From: Aquabacterium sp. CECT 9606
Lineage (GTDB): Bacteria; Pseudomonadota; Gammaproteobacteria; Burkholderiales; Burkholderiaceae_C
Assembly: GCF_918741295.1 (NCBI RefSeq)
Contig: NZ_CAKKNB010000004.1
Location: 310,001 to 374,000, forward strand
Direction: 5' to 3'
Length of the DNA: 64,000 nucleotides
Shown here: piece by piece, positions 18,399-26,197 of the stretch
How positions within the stretch are numbered: position 1 is the first letter of the stretch
How the letters are laid out: each line of letters begins with the position of its first letter
Made by a program: the position numbers and the translations under genes
Notes under the pieces: model-generated
What the model saw: the letters and a program-made list of their open reading frames with translations, nothing else
The model's database searches: none
What the model was told of the DNA's origin: nothing

Positions 18399-18710
18399 AT
18401 GTCTGAACTGAGTGCTGCCCAAAAAGACAAATTGATGGCCGATCTGAAAGCGGTGCTGGTTGACGCCGAAGCCTTGCTGGCTGCCACAGCGCACGATGCC
18501 AGCGCCAGCGTGGTGGAGTTGCGCGCCAAGGCTCAGGCCACTTTGGCTCGGGCCAAAGATGGGTTGCTGGACGCACAAGGTGCCGTCATCGACAAGGCCA
18601 AGGCGGCCGCCAAAGCCACGGACGGCTATGTCCACGAGAACCCCTGGAAATCGGTGGGTGTGGCGGCAGGCGTGGGTTTGCTGCTGGGCATGCTGATTGG
18701 TCGGCGTTGA
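18399..18710 (+). CDS. DUF883 (ElaB/YqjD-type) membrane-anchored protein
   Basis: A 103-residue protein with a long charged amphipathic helix (about 5-70). It ends in a glycine-zipper-like membrane helix and basic tail, 'VGLLLGMLIGRR', the hallmark of YqjD/ElaB/YgaM proteins. These tail-anchored inner-membrane proteins associate with ribosomes in stationary phase in E. coli. AGGAGA precedes the start. It lies 22 bases after the Usp gene and just before the yqjE-like gene, the same order as E. coli yqjD-yqjE-yqjK. Confidence 0.88.
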   Translation: MSELSAAQKDKLMADLKAVLVDAEALLAATAHDASASVVELRAKAQATLARAKDGLLDAQGAVIDKAKAAAKATDGYVHENPWKSVGVAAGVGLLLGMLIGRR

Positions 18711-18731
18711 CATGGTGTGGGGGCGGGCCTG

Positions 18732-19151
18732 ATGTCTGAATCGACCACAACACGGGGCGGTTTGCTGGCGTCCTTGCAAGGTCTGCTGGTCACATTGTTG
18801 GCCATTTTTCAAACTCGGCTTGAGTTGCTGGTCACCGAGTTGGAAGAAGAAAAGCTGCGTTTGCTCAAGGTGCTGGCGTGGGGGGCTGTGGCCCTTTTGC
18901 TGGGCGGCATGGGCATGTTGTTTGTGGCGGCTTTCATCACCGTGTTGTTTTGGGATGAGCACCGCTTGTTGGCGCTGGGCTTGATGGCAGTTTTTTTTGT
19001 CGCGACCTGCCTGGCGGCGGTGTGGCGTGCGAATACCCATTGGCAGGTTGCCACTGGGTTGCTCAGCGCCACTTTGGCCGAGCTGGACCAGGATCGTCGA
19101 GCCTTGATGTCACTTGGGCACCCCAAGCAACAGGAGGCTGACGCACCATGA
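18732..19151 (+). CDS. YqjE-like phage-holin-family membrane protein
   Basis: 139 residues from the ATG at 18732 (a GTG at 18717 is in frame but less likely). An amphipathic N-terminal helix is followed by two transmembrane helices (about 55-77 and 83-103) and a charged tail. It matches the phage_holin_3_6/YqjE layout, including the 'TRLELLVTELEEEKLRLL' segment. The function is unknown. It is coupled to the following gene by a four-base overlap. Confidence 0.82.
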   Translation: MSESTTTRGGLLASLQGLLVTLLAIFQTRLELLVTELEEEKLRLLKVLAWGAVALLLGGMGMLFVAAFITVLFWDEHRLLALGLMAVFFVATCLAAVWRANTHWQVATGLLSATLAELDQDRRALMSLGHPKQQEADAP

Positions 19152-19453
19152 CCGCCCGGCGTTCGCAGGAGCTTGTGCTCAAGAAGCAGCTTTTGCAGCA
19201 ACGAAGTGCGGTGCTGCGCCACAGCTTGGCTCGTCAATCCGCAACGACCCTGGCGCCTGTCTTGGGGGTGGTGGATCGTGTCTACCGAGGGGGGCGTTGG
19301 TTAGCGGCACACCCCGTCCTGGTGGTGGGGGTGGCAGCATGGTTGTTCCGGCGTCGCCCTAAAAGATTGCTGACTTGGGGGAGCCGCGTCTGGTGGCTTT
19401 GGCGCACCTGGCGCCAGCTTCAGCCCTTGTTGGCAGGCAAGGCAAACACATAG
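19148..19453 (+). CDS. YqjK-like small protein
   Basis: A 101-residue, very basic protein with an N-terminal Arg/Gln-rich helix (SQELVLKKQLLQQRSAVLRH), a short hydrophobic segment (HPVLVVGVAAWLF) and an Arg/Trp-rich tail. Position and composition fit the YqjK family that accompanies YqjD and YqjE. Its last 34 bases overlap the convergent gene on the minus strand. Confidence 0.7.
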   Translation: MTARRSQELVLKKQLLQQRSAVLRHSLARQSATTLAPVLGVVDRVYRGGRWLAAHPVLVVGVAAWLFRRRPKRLLTWGSRVWWLWRTWRQLQPLLAGKANT

Positions 19454-19806
19454 CTGGCGGCGCAGATGGCCAGCAGCAACAGTGTTGCGGTCAGGCTCCA
19501 GCGCCAGCTTTGGCGGGTTTTGAGGGCTTTGGCTGGGATCAGGTTCTGTTGTTGCTGCCACGCCGCCCAGGCGAGGTGGTCCATGGTGCGCAGGGTGCCC
19601 CCGCCTGGTAATTTGACGATGCAAACCCCTGGCTCTGACAGGTCTGGCCATTGCACCTGGTGGATGGGAATCTGCCGCAGGATGCCGTGGCCCGCCAGCT
19701 CAAGCATGCCTTGGGATACCCAGATGCTCACGGCTTGTGCCTGGTCGCTGCGGCCGTCGTGGTAGTCCACGGTCAGTCGGGTTGGGTCGGTGTTGGGCGT
19801 GTTCAT
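19420..19806 (-). CDS. Small protein resembling the N-terminal region of M48 metallopeptidases (possibly truncated)
   Basis: 128 residues: a beta-rich soluble part with 'IHQVQWPDLSE' and 'KLPGGGTLRTMD', then a basic stretch and one transmembrane helix (about 104-123), ending 'FALPANKG'. From memory this is the domain found ahead of the HExxH protease in Burkholderiales M48 family peptidases, where a similar 'RQSW' plus helix leads into the enzyme. Here the frame stops right after the helix, and no HExxH continuation is seen in any minus-strand frame below 19420, where yqjK lies. It may be a remnant or a stand-alone membrane protein. Confidence 0.55.
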   Translation of the reverse strand: MNTPNTDPTRLTVDYHDGRSDQAQAVSIWVSQGMLELAGHGILRQIPIHQVQWPDLSEPGVCIVKLPGGGTLRTMDHLAWAAWQQQQNLIPAKALKTRQSWRWSLTATLLLLAICAASYVFALPANKG

Positions 19807-19929
19807 GGGTGGTCAACCCAGGCTTGGGCCATGAATGCAGACGAGCCCGAAAGCAGTGATGCCTCAGGCGAGAAGGTGGCCGACATGTTATTTCCCTGAG
19901 CGTTGGCGGATGCCGCCTACAATTTTTAG

Positions 19930-22371
19930 ATGATTTCAAATTCGTCTGACCCAGGATTCTTTCCCCAAACCGGCCCGCAGGGCAATTCCCCCTTGTTGGT
20001 GGGTCTCAACGCCGAACAACTGGCGGCGGTGACCGCACCGCCTGGGCCGCTGCTCATCCTGGCCGGGGCCGGGTCGGGAAAAACCCGCGTGCTAACCACG
20101 CGCATCGCCTGGCTGATGCAGACCGGCCAGGTCTCTCCTGCTGGCGTCATGGCGGTCACGTTCACCAACAAGGCGGCCAAGGAGATGTTGACGCGTTTGT
20201 CGGCCATGCTGCCGATCAACACGCGTGGTTTGTGGATTGGTACTTTCCACGGTCTGTGCAATCGCTTTCTGCGGGCGCACCACAAGTTGGCGGGATTGCC
20301 TCAGTCCTTCCAGATCCTGGACACGCAAGACCAGTTGTCGGCCGTCAAACGCATCATCAAGGGGTTGAAGTTCGATGAAGAAAAATGCATTCCCAAGCAG
20401 ACGAGTTATTTCATTGCCAATGCCAAGGACGATGGCAAGCGCCCCAAGGACATCACGCCGCGCGATGAAGTGGGGCGCATGCAGTTGGAGGTCTACCAGG
20501 CCTATGAAGACCAATGCCAGCGCGAGGGCGTGGTTGACTTTGCCGAGCTGATGCTGCGCACGTATGAGCTGATGCGCGACCATGCCGAGTTGCGCGACCA
20601 CTACCAGCGCCGCTTCAAGCACATTCTGGTGGACGAGTTCCAGGACACCAACCGACTGCAATACGCTTGGTTGAAGATGTTCGCAGGGCGCCCCGAGGAG
20701 ACCGGCAACAGCGTGTTCGCCGTAGGCGATGACGACCAAAGCATCTACGCTTTCCGTGGCGCTCAAGTCGGCAACATGGCGGACTTCGAGCGCGAGTTCC
20801 GCGTGCCTCGGGTCATCAAGCTGGAGCAAAACTACCGCAGCTTTGGGCACATCCTGGATGCGGCCAACAAGTTGATTTCGACCAACTCGCGTCGCCTGGG
20901 CAAGAACCTGCGGACCGATGCAGGACTGGGTGAGCCCATCCGCGTCTACGAGGCCAGCAGTGATTACGCGGAAGCCCAATGGCTGGTGGACGAAGCCCGC
21001 CTGATGGTGCGCGAAGGCCATGCCTTGAAAGAGCTGGCCGTGCTGTACCGCAGTAATGCGCAATCGCGGGTGATCGAGTCGGCGCTGTTCAACGCCAGCG
21101 TGCCTTACAAGGTGTATGGCGGCCTGCGCTTTTTTGAACGTGCCGAAGTCAAGCACGCACTGGCTTACCTGCGCTTGTTGGAGAACCCGAACGACGACAC
21201 CAGCTACCTGCGTGTAGTCAACTTCCCGGCGCGGGGCATTGGCGCGCGCACGTTGGAGCAATTGCAGGATGCCGCCCGTGGCAGCGCCCGCAGCCTGTGG
21301 CAAAGCGTGACGGCGGTGCCGGGCAAGGCGGGGGGCAATTTGCAGGCGTTCAATGCCTTGATCGATGCCATGCGCGCCGCGACCCAGGGCCTGACCTTGC
21401 GCGAGATCATCGAACACGTGGTGGAGGCCAGTGGTCTGGCAGATTTTTACCGTCTTGAAAAGGAAGGCCAGGAGCGGCTGGAGAATCTGGCAGAACTGGT
21501 GAATGCCGCTGAAGCCTTCGTGACGCTGGAAGGCTTTGGCAAAGACGCTGTGGGCCTGCCGGTGGACGAGTTGCCCGGCACCATCGCCGAAGGCCTGCCC
21601 CGCGCCGTGGCCTTGGCAGAGACTCTGCCCGACGCCGAGACCGGTGAGATCATTTCGCCCTTGGTCGCCTTCCTGACGCACGCGGCTTTGGAGGCGGGCG
21701 ACAATCAGGCGCAAGCAGGGCAGGATGCGGTGCAATTGATGAGCATTCACGCGGCCAAGGGCCTGGAGTTTGACAGCGTGTTCATCACGGGCCTGGAGGA
21801 GGGCTTGTTCCCGCACGAGAACTCGATGACCGACACCGATGGCCTGGAAGAAGAGCGCCGCCTGATGTACGTGGCCATCACGCGGGCGCGCAGGCGTTTG
21901 CACATCAGCTTCAGCCAGACCCGCATGCTGCACGGCCAGACCCGATACAACATCAAGAGCCGCTTCCTGGACGAGCTGCCGGAAGAAGCCTTGAAGTGGT
22001 TGACGCCTCGCAACCAGGGCTTTGGTTCGGGCTATGCCAAGCAATACCAGGAGGCCTGGAGCAGCGGCAAGGGCATGGGGTCGATGGTGGGCGCAGGCGC
22101 GCAGCCTTACCGCTCAGGCGGCAGCTATTACGGCGCCAAGAAGGAAGACAACTTCAAGGACCTGACCGCGCCTTTGCCCTCGGCCATGGCCCAGGCCAAG
22201 ACGGCCGGCGGTTTGAGGTCAGGCCAAAGCGTGTTCCATAACAAGTTTGGCGAAGGTGTGGTGCTGACCTTGGAAGGCAACGGCGCCGATGCCCGCGTTC
22301 AGGTCAACTTTGGCCGCCATGGCACCAAGTGGTTGATGCTGAGCGTGGCCAAGCTGACGCCAATTGAATGA
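19930..22371 (+). CDS. uvrD: UvrD/PcrA-type superfamily 1A DNA helicase
   Basis: An 813-residue 3'-5' helicase for nucleotide excision and mismatch repair. Motifs in order: Q-motif region 'LNAEQLAAVTAP', Walker A 'LAGAGSGKTRVL', Ia 'VTFTNKAAKEM', II 'VDEFQDTN', III 'GDDDQSIYAFRGA', IV 'LEQNYRS', V 'LMSIHAAKGLEFD' and VI 'YVAITRARRRL'. The C-terminal Tudor-like domain ('GEGVVLTLEGNGADARVQVNF') that contacts RNA polymerase is present. Its last 68 bases overlap the end of the PEP-CTERM gene on the opposite strand. Confidence 0.96.
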   Translation: MISNSSDPGFFPQTGPQGNSPLLVGLNAEQLAAVTAPPGPLLILAGAGSGKTRVLTTRIAWLMQTGQVSPAGVMAVTFTNKAAKEMLTRLSAMLPINTRGLWIGTFHGLCNRFLRAHHKLAGLPQSFQILDTQDQLSAVKRIIKGLKFDEEKCIPKQTSYFIANAKDDGKRPKDITPRDEVGRMQLEVYQAYEDQCQREGVVDFAELMLRTYELMRDHAELRDHYQRRFKHILVDEFQDTNRLQYAWLKMFAGRPEETGNSVFAVGDDDQSIYAFRGAQVGNMADFEREFRVPRVIKLEQNYRSFGHILDAANKLISTNSRRLGKNLRTDAGLGEPIRVYEASSDYAEAQWLVDEARLMVREGHALKELAVLYRSNAQSRVIESALFNASVPYKVYGGLRFFERAEVKHALAYLRLLENPNDDTSYLRVVNFPARGIGARTLEQLQDAARGSARSLWQSVTAVPGKAGGNLQAFNALIDAMRAATQGLTLREIIEHVVEASGLADFYRLEKEGQERLENLAELVNAAEAFVTLEGFGKDAVGLPVDELPGTIAEGLPRAVALAETLPDAETGEIISPLVAFLTHAALEAGDNQAQAGQDAVQLMSIHAAKGLEFDSVFITGLEEGLFPHENSMTDTDGLEEERRLMYVAITRARRRLHISFSQTRMLHGQTRYNIKSRFLDELPEEALKWLTPRNQGFGSGYAKQYQEAWSSGKGMGSMVGAGAQPYRSGGSYYGAKKEDNFKDLTAPLPSAMAQAKTAGGLRSGQSVFHNKFGEGVVLTLEGNGADARVQVNFGRHGTKWLMLSVAKLTPIE

Positions 22372-23044
22372 GATTGCGTGGTTTGTGCATGCCTTGGCCA
22401 ATCGACTGCTTCTGCTTGGTCATGAAGGCCAGCAGTCCAATGACCAGAACGCCGCTGAGGCTCAGCAGGGCTGTTTGGGGTTCGGGGACCACGATCGTGA
22501 AGTTGGTCGTGGAACTTCCGAGCACGTTAGATGGATCATATAAATAATACTGAGTCGTTTTGATGGAGCCAGCGCCACTGGTGTATTTGAATAAGAAATC
22601 ATCTGGGAAAATGTCTGTGAATAGTTCAGGTCCGCTGTTTTCGAGTTTGAAGCGAACATCTTTATCCGTGCAGATGCCATGGCAAGACTGCGTGGTGTCC
22701 CAATCGAACGTCAGGTAACTGGAATTGGTCGTCGTGAGATAAGTGTCCACGAATCCCCGGTATAAATATTCTGAAAATGCAATTTCATACCTGCTGTTTC
22801 CGTAATTGATTTCCGCCAAGTTGGCAGACACTTGGAAGCGGGTGTGTTTTGTGCCGTCCGAGAGTTCTTCGCTGATGGTTTTCTGTGGGGGATCAGTCGG
22901 ATCAACGTTGACTCCGAAGAATCCATCTGAAATGGGAAACATGAAGCCATGGTAGACAAACTGCAAGGGGGCCGCGAGAGTTGGAAACGTGACTGCCCAT
23001 AGAAAAATGGAGGCGGCCGATTTCAAGGCATGATATGAACTCAT
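22304..23044 (-). CDS. PEP-CTERM sorting-domain protein with unusual C-terminal extension
   Basis: A 246-residue secreted protein. An N-terminal signal peptide ends near 'FPTLAAPLQF'. A beta-rich body of unknown function follows, then the exosortase signal 'VPEPQTALLSL', a transmembrane helix and a basic 'TKQKQ'. Normally the protein ends there. Here it continues for 33 residues that are the reverse-strand reading of the uvrD 3' end. AT-richer DNA and codon use differ from the neighbours, which hints at a laterally mobile gene. CGGAGAAC precedes the start. No exosortase gene is in the window. Confidence 0.85.
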   Translation of the reverse strand: MSSYHALKSAASIFLWAVTFPTLAAPLQFVYHGFMFPISDGFFGVNVDPTDPPQKTISEELSDGTKHTRFQVSANLAEINYGNSRYEIAFSEYLYRGFVDTYLTTTNSSYLTFDWDTTQSCHGICTDKDVRFKLENSGPELFTDIFPDDFLFKYTSGAGSIKTTQYYLYDPSNVLGSSTTNFTIVVPEPQTALLSLSGVLVIGLLAFMTKQKQSIGQGMHKPRNLIQLASAWPRSASTTWCHGGQS

Positions 23045-23169
23045 GATGTTCTCCGGGCGTTGAAAATAGCGATACCAGAGAAATCAATTTATGGCGGGTG
23101 CGGTTTTGAATCAACCCCTAAATTTGGGGGTGAATTGCATCGATAATTTAAGCAAAATATTGCGCCAAA

Positions 23170-23799
23170 TCAAACCAGGCCATTGCGAATAGCGTAGACC
23201 GTCAGCTCGGAGTTATTGGCCAGGCCAAGTTTTTCAAGCACGCGGGCGCGATAGACGCTGACGGTTTTCGGGCTGAGCAGCAACTGCTCTGCGATGTCCG
23301 ACAGCTTCTTGCCCGAGGCGATCATCACCAGCGTCTGCAACTCGCGGTCGGACAGCTTCTGGTGCGCGTCTTCCGGCGCGGGCGTGGTCAGGTTGTCGAC
23401 CAGCATCTGCGCCATCTCGGGCGTCACGTATTTTTTGCCTTGTGACACCGTCCGCACGGCGGCCACGATCTGGGCGGCATCGCTGCCTTTGTTGAGGTAG
23501 CCCGCAGCGCCGGCCTTCAAGGCGCGCATGGCATATTGGTCTTCAGGGTACATGGATACCACCAGCACCTTCAAGGTGGTGCCTTCTTCCTTCAGCACGT
23601 GCAGCACGTCGAGGCCGCTGCGGCCGGGCAGGTTGATGTCCAGCACCAGGACATCGCAGGATTTTTCGCGCAGCAAGCCGCGCAACTCGCCATAGTCACC
23701 AGCCTCGCCGACGACGTCGATGTCATCGGCGTCGGCCAGCGTGTCGCGGATGCCGCGACGGATCAAGGCGTGGTCGTCACACAGAATCACTTTGATCAT
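23170..23799 (-). CDS. NarL/LuxR-type response regulator
   Basis: 209 residues. The N-terminal receiver has acidic pocket 'CDDH', phospho-Asp in 'LVLDINLPGRSG' and Lys in 'YLNKGSDA'. The C-terminal LuxR helix-turn-helix contains 'LSDRELQTLVMIASGKKLSDIAEQL' in parts, with recognition helix 'SPKTVSVYRARVLEKLG'. It is the output partner of the kinase encoded immediately upstream (four-base overlap). The start is taken as the ATG at 23799, giving MIKVILCDDH. Confidence 0.93.
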   Translation of the reverse strand: MIKVILCDDHALIRRGIRDTLADADDIDVVGEAGDYGELRGLLREKSCDVLVLDINLPGRSGLDVLHVLKEEGTTLKVLVVSMYPEDQYAMRALKAGAAGYLNKGSDAAQIVAAVRTVSQGKKYVTPEMAQMLVDNLTTPAPEDAHQKLSDRELQTLVMIASGKKLSDIAEQLLLSPKTVSVYRARVLEKLGLANNSELTVYAIRNGLV

Positions 23800-25022
23800 T
23801 GGGTACCCCATGCGGTGGGGTCGTCAGGGTCGCCTTCGGTACCGACGGTATCGATGCTCAATTCTGGCGCAATTGCATCCAGGAAACCGTTTTCGGGGCC
23901 AGACAGGGGCACCGACAGAATCAAGGTTGTGCCATTGGCGCCACTGCTGATGTCAACCCAGCCGCCGACGGTTTCGGCGCGCTCGTGCAGGCCTCGGATG
24001 CCGAAGGACTTGGCCTTGGCGAGGTCATCCGGGCTGAGGCCCCGGCCGTTGTCGCTCACTTCGAGCGACAGCACGCCACCAGCTTGCGCCAGGTCGACAC
24101 TGACACGCGTGGCTAGGGCGTGCTTGGACACATTGGTGAGCGACTCTTGCGCAAAGCGGTAGGCCACCAGCGGCACGCCGGCCGACAGCACCATCTGTTC
24201 GTGGCTGGTGCGGAACTCGGTGGCGATGCCTGTGCGTTTGGCGAAACGGTCGCTCATCCATTGCAGGGCGGCCACCAGCCCTTGCTCCAGGATGGCGGGC
24301 CGCAGGTTGTGCATGATGCGCTGCGTGGCCTCGTGGGCCATGGTGACGGCTTCCATGGCCTGCTGGGCGTGCTCGGCGATGTCGGGCGTGGTGGCGTGTC
24401 GCGCGATCCAGGCCAGATCGAACTTGACGGCGGTGAGCGCCCCGCCCACGTCATCGTGGATCTCGCGGGCGATGGCCGCGCGCTCTTGCTCGATGGTGGT
24501 CTGCAAATGCTGGGCGAGTTCGCGGATTTGCTGGCGTGAGCGGGTCAGGGCCAGGTCGGCGTACTGTTTCGCGATGCGGGTGCGGTTGGCCTCGATGGCC
24601 AGCAGCGCGGCCGGGGCCAGGCGCGCCAGGTTGCTTTTGAGCAGGTAGTCGTTGGCGCCGTTGCGCATGGCCTGCACGGCGATGTCTTCGCCGATTTCCC
24701 CAGAGACCAATATGAAGGGCACCAGCTTGCCCAGCGAACGCACCTTGTCCAGGGCGGCCAGGCCAGAGTAGCCGGGCAGGTTGTAGTCGGACAGGATCAG
24801 GTCCCATTCCTGTTCAAGGGCTTCGGCCAGGCCGGTCTCGCTTTCGACTCGCAAGACCTCGGCCAGGATGCCGCCGCGGCGCAGGTGAATCATCACCAGG
24901 TCATGGTCGGGTTCGCTGTCTTCCAGGTGGAGGACCCTGAGGCGAACGGGCGAGTCGTTAGTCGCGTGGGCGGGTGCCGAAGGCGGCCGCGGTACGGAGG
25001 GGGGCGTGAAATGGTCGGACAC
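23796..25022 (-). CDS. Receiver-histidine kinase (HisKA_3) sensor
   Basis: A 408-residue cytoplasmic kinase starting at GTG. A receiver domain occupies about residues 28-145 (phospho-Asp in 'LILSDYNLPGYSG', Lys in 'YLLKSN'). A coiled coil leads into the HisKA_3 dimerisation domain with phospho-His in 'AREIHDDVGGALTAVKFDL'. The HATPase_c domain has 'AQESLTNVSKHA' (N box), 'VSDNGRGL' (G1) and 'GIRGLHERAETVGG' (G2). No transmembrane segment is seen, so input may come by phosphotransfer to its own receiver from another kinase. It is coupled to the NarL-type regulator downstream. Confidence 0.92.
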   Translation of the reverse strand: MSDHFTPPSVPRPPSAPAHATNDSPVRLRVLHLEDSEPDHDLVMIHLRRGGILAEVLRVESETGLAEALEQEWDLILSDYNLPGYSGLAALDKVRSLGKLVPFILVSGEIGEDIAVQAMRNGANDYLLKSNLARLAPAALLAIEANRTRIAKQYADLALTRSRQQIRELAQHLQTTIEQERAAIAREIHDDVGGALTAVKFDLAWIARHATTPDIAEHAQQAMEAVTMAHEATQRIMHNLRPAILEQGLVAALQWMSDRFAKRTGIATEFRTSHEQMVLSAGVPLVAYRFAQESLTNVSKHALATRVSVDLAQAGGVLSLEVSDNGRGLSPDDLAKAKSFGIRGLHERAETVGGWVDISSGANGTTLILSVPLSGPENGFLDAIAPELSIDTVGTEGDPDDPTAWGTQ

Positions 25023-25224
25023 AGGAGGCCTTCGATCCTTCGATTTGCGCCAAGTTTTCCCGCGTCATTGTGACTACTCGGGGGGCGAATGCGTGAAAAA
25101 TTCTAACAATCGCGCAAGTCCCGCGCATTTCCTGCCGATATAGGGAATGACCTCGGTGTGACATGCGCACCGATATGAGAGCCCCGCAGTTGGGGCCCCG
25201 AAACCAGGTTCAGTGGAGTCACGG
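25023..25224. promoter_or_regulatory. Divergent region between the kinase gene and the chemotaxis cluster
   Basis: About 200 bases separate the minus-strand kinase from the plus-strand chemotaxis genes and should hold both promoters. TGGAG at 25214-25218 is the likely ribosome site of the chemotaxis gene. No clear promoter boxes were identified by eye. Confidence 0.4.
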
Positions 25225-25680
25225 ATGCTGACCAATGAAGAGAGCGAAGCGAGCGCGCCACCCACGGAGATGTCCCTGCTGGCGGCGGCGGCTTTGCAAG
25301 ACCACCTGATGACGGCGGCCAATGACCTGGAGCGGCTTCAGCGTTTGCTGGACGACGCCTGTGGCGCGCTGATCGAAGGTTTTCACGGGGCGGCCAACCA
25401 GCTGGGCGCGGTGATCGACCAGGGCGGCAAGGAGTTGCCCCCCGCCTTGCAGGAAACCCTGCAGACGCTGTACCGAACGGTGACGGCGCTGCAATTCCAG
25501 GACATGGCCACCCAATTGATCGTTCACACCAACCGGCGTCTTCGCAGTTGCGCCGACCAGATTGCCAGGGATGCCATGGGCGATGACCCCGATGGCGAGG
25601 CGGTGGTGGACGAAGGACCCCTCCAGCCCAATCCCGTGACCCAGGACGAAATGGACGCTGGGTCTGTGGAGTTGTTTTAA
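25225..25680 (+). CDS. Small CheZ-like chemotaxis protein
   Basis: A 151-residue helical protein, taking the ATG at 25225 with TGGAG six bases upstream (GTG 25213 is the alternative). Two long helices are predicted. The second contains 'ALQFQDMATQLI', whose Asp93-x3-Gln97 matches the D143/Q147 catalytic pair in the QDLTGQ motif of E. coli CheZ. The C-terminus 'QDEMDAGSVELF' resembles the CheY-binding tail of CheZ (QDQVDDLLDSLGF). It lies directly before cheY. A CheY-phosphate phosphatase or CheY-binding role is inferred. It is shorter than classical CheZ (about 214 residues). Confidence 0.6.
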   Translation: MLTNEESEASAPPTEMSLLAAAALQDHLMTAANDLERLQRLLDDACGALIEGFHGAANQLGAVIDQGGKELPPALQETLQTLYRTVTALQFQDMATQLIVHTNRRLRSCADQIARDAMGDDPDGEAVVDEGPLQPNPVTQDEMDAGSVELF

Positions 25681-25773
25681 AGATTTTGTCTCATCTGCCG
25701 AAATACCGATCGTCGTTGATTGGCTGTTTTTGGCCCTGACCTGTTTTGTTTTTTTAAGCCCCCGGAGAGCGAC

Positions 25774-26136
25774 ATGCATTCAATCCTTGCCGTCGACGAT
25801 TCAGCCTCAATGCGGCAGATGGTTTCTTTCACGCTGAAAAGCGCCGGCTACAACGTCATCGAAGCCGTTGACGGCCAGGACGCCTGGGAAAAAGCGGGGG
25901 GCCGCAGTTTTGACCTCGTGCTCACCGACCAGAACATGCCCCGCATGGACGGCATCAGCCTGACCAAGAAGCTGCGCGAGAACCCGCAGTTCAAGGCCAC
26001 GCCGATCCTGATCCTGACCACCGAATCCAGCGACCAGATGAAGATGGCGGGCCGCTCGGCGGGCGCCACGGGCTGGCTGGTTAAACCCTTCGACCCCAAC
26101 AAGCTGCTGGAAGTCATCAAGAAGGTGATTCGCTGA
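25774..26136 (+). CDS. cheY: Chemotaxis response regulator CheY
   Basis: A 120-residue stand-alone receiver. The acidic pair is in 'LAVDDSASM', phospho-Asp is in 'LVLTDQNMPRMDG', the conserved Thr is in 'ILTTESS' and Lys is in 'WLVKPFDP'. The ATG at 25774 follows CCCGGAGAG. Phosphorylated by CheA, it would act on the flagellar switch or another output. It sits between the CheZ-like gene and cheA. Confidence 0.93.
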   Translation: MHSILAVDDSASMRQMVSFTLKSAGYNVIEAVDGQDAWEKAGGRSFDLVLTDQNMPRMDGISLTKKLRENPQFKATPILILTTESSDQMKMAGRSAGATGWLVKPFDPNKLLEVIKKVIR

Positions 26137-26197
26137 CGCGAGTCGGCCAGGCATTGATTGACGCAGTGATCACACACAAGATATTCAGGAGCCGGAC

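Noticed and set aside
20092..22044. 650-residue open frame opposite uvrD
   Set aside because: Shadow of uvrD; all helicase motifs are on the plus strand.
23113..23133. Inverted repeat ACCCC/GGGGT between the response regulator and the PEP-CTERM gene as terminator
   Set aside because: Only a five-base stem with an eight-base loop and no T run; too weak to list.
23144..23166. Sigma-54-like promoter (TGGCGC ... TTGC) before the PEP-CTERM gene
   Set aside because: Eleven bases separate the GG and GC instead of the required ten, so it is unlikely to be functional.
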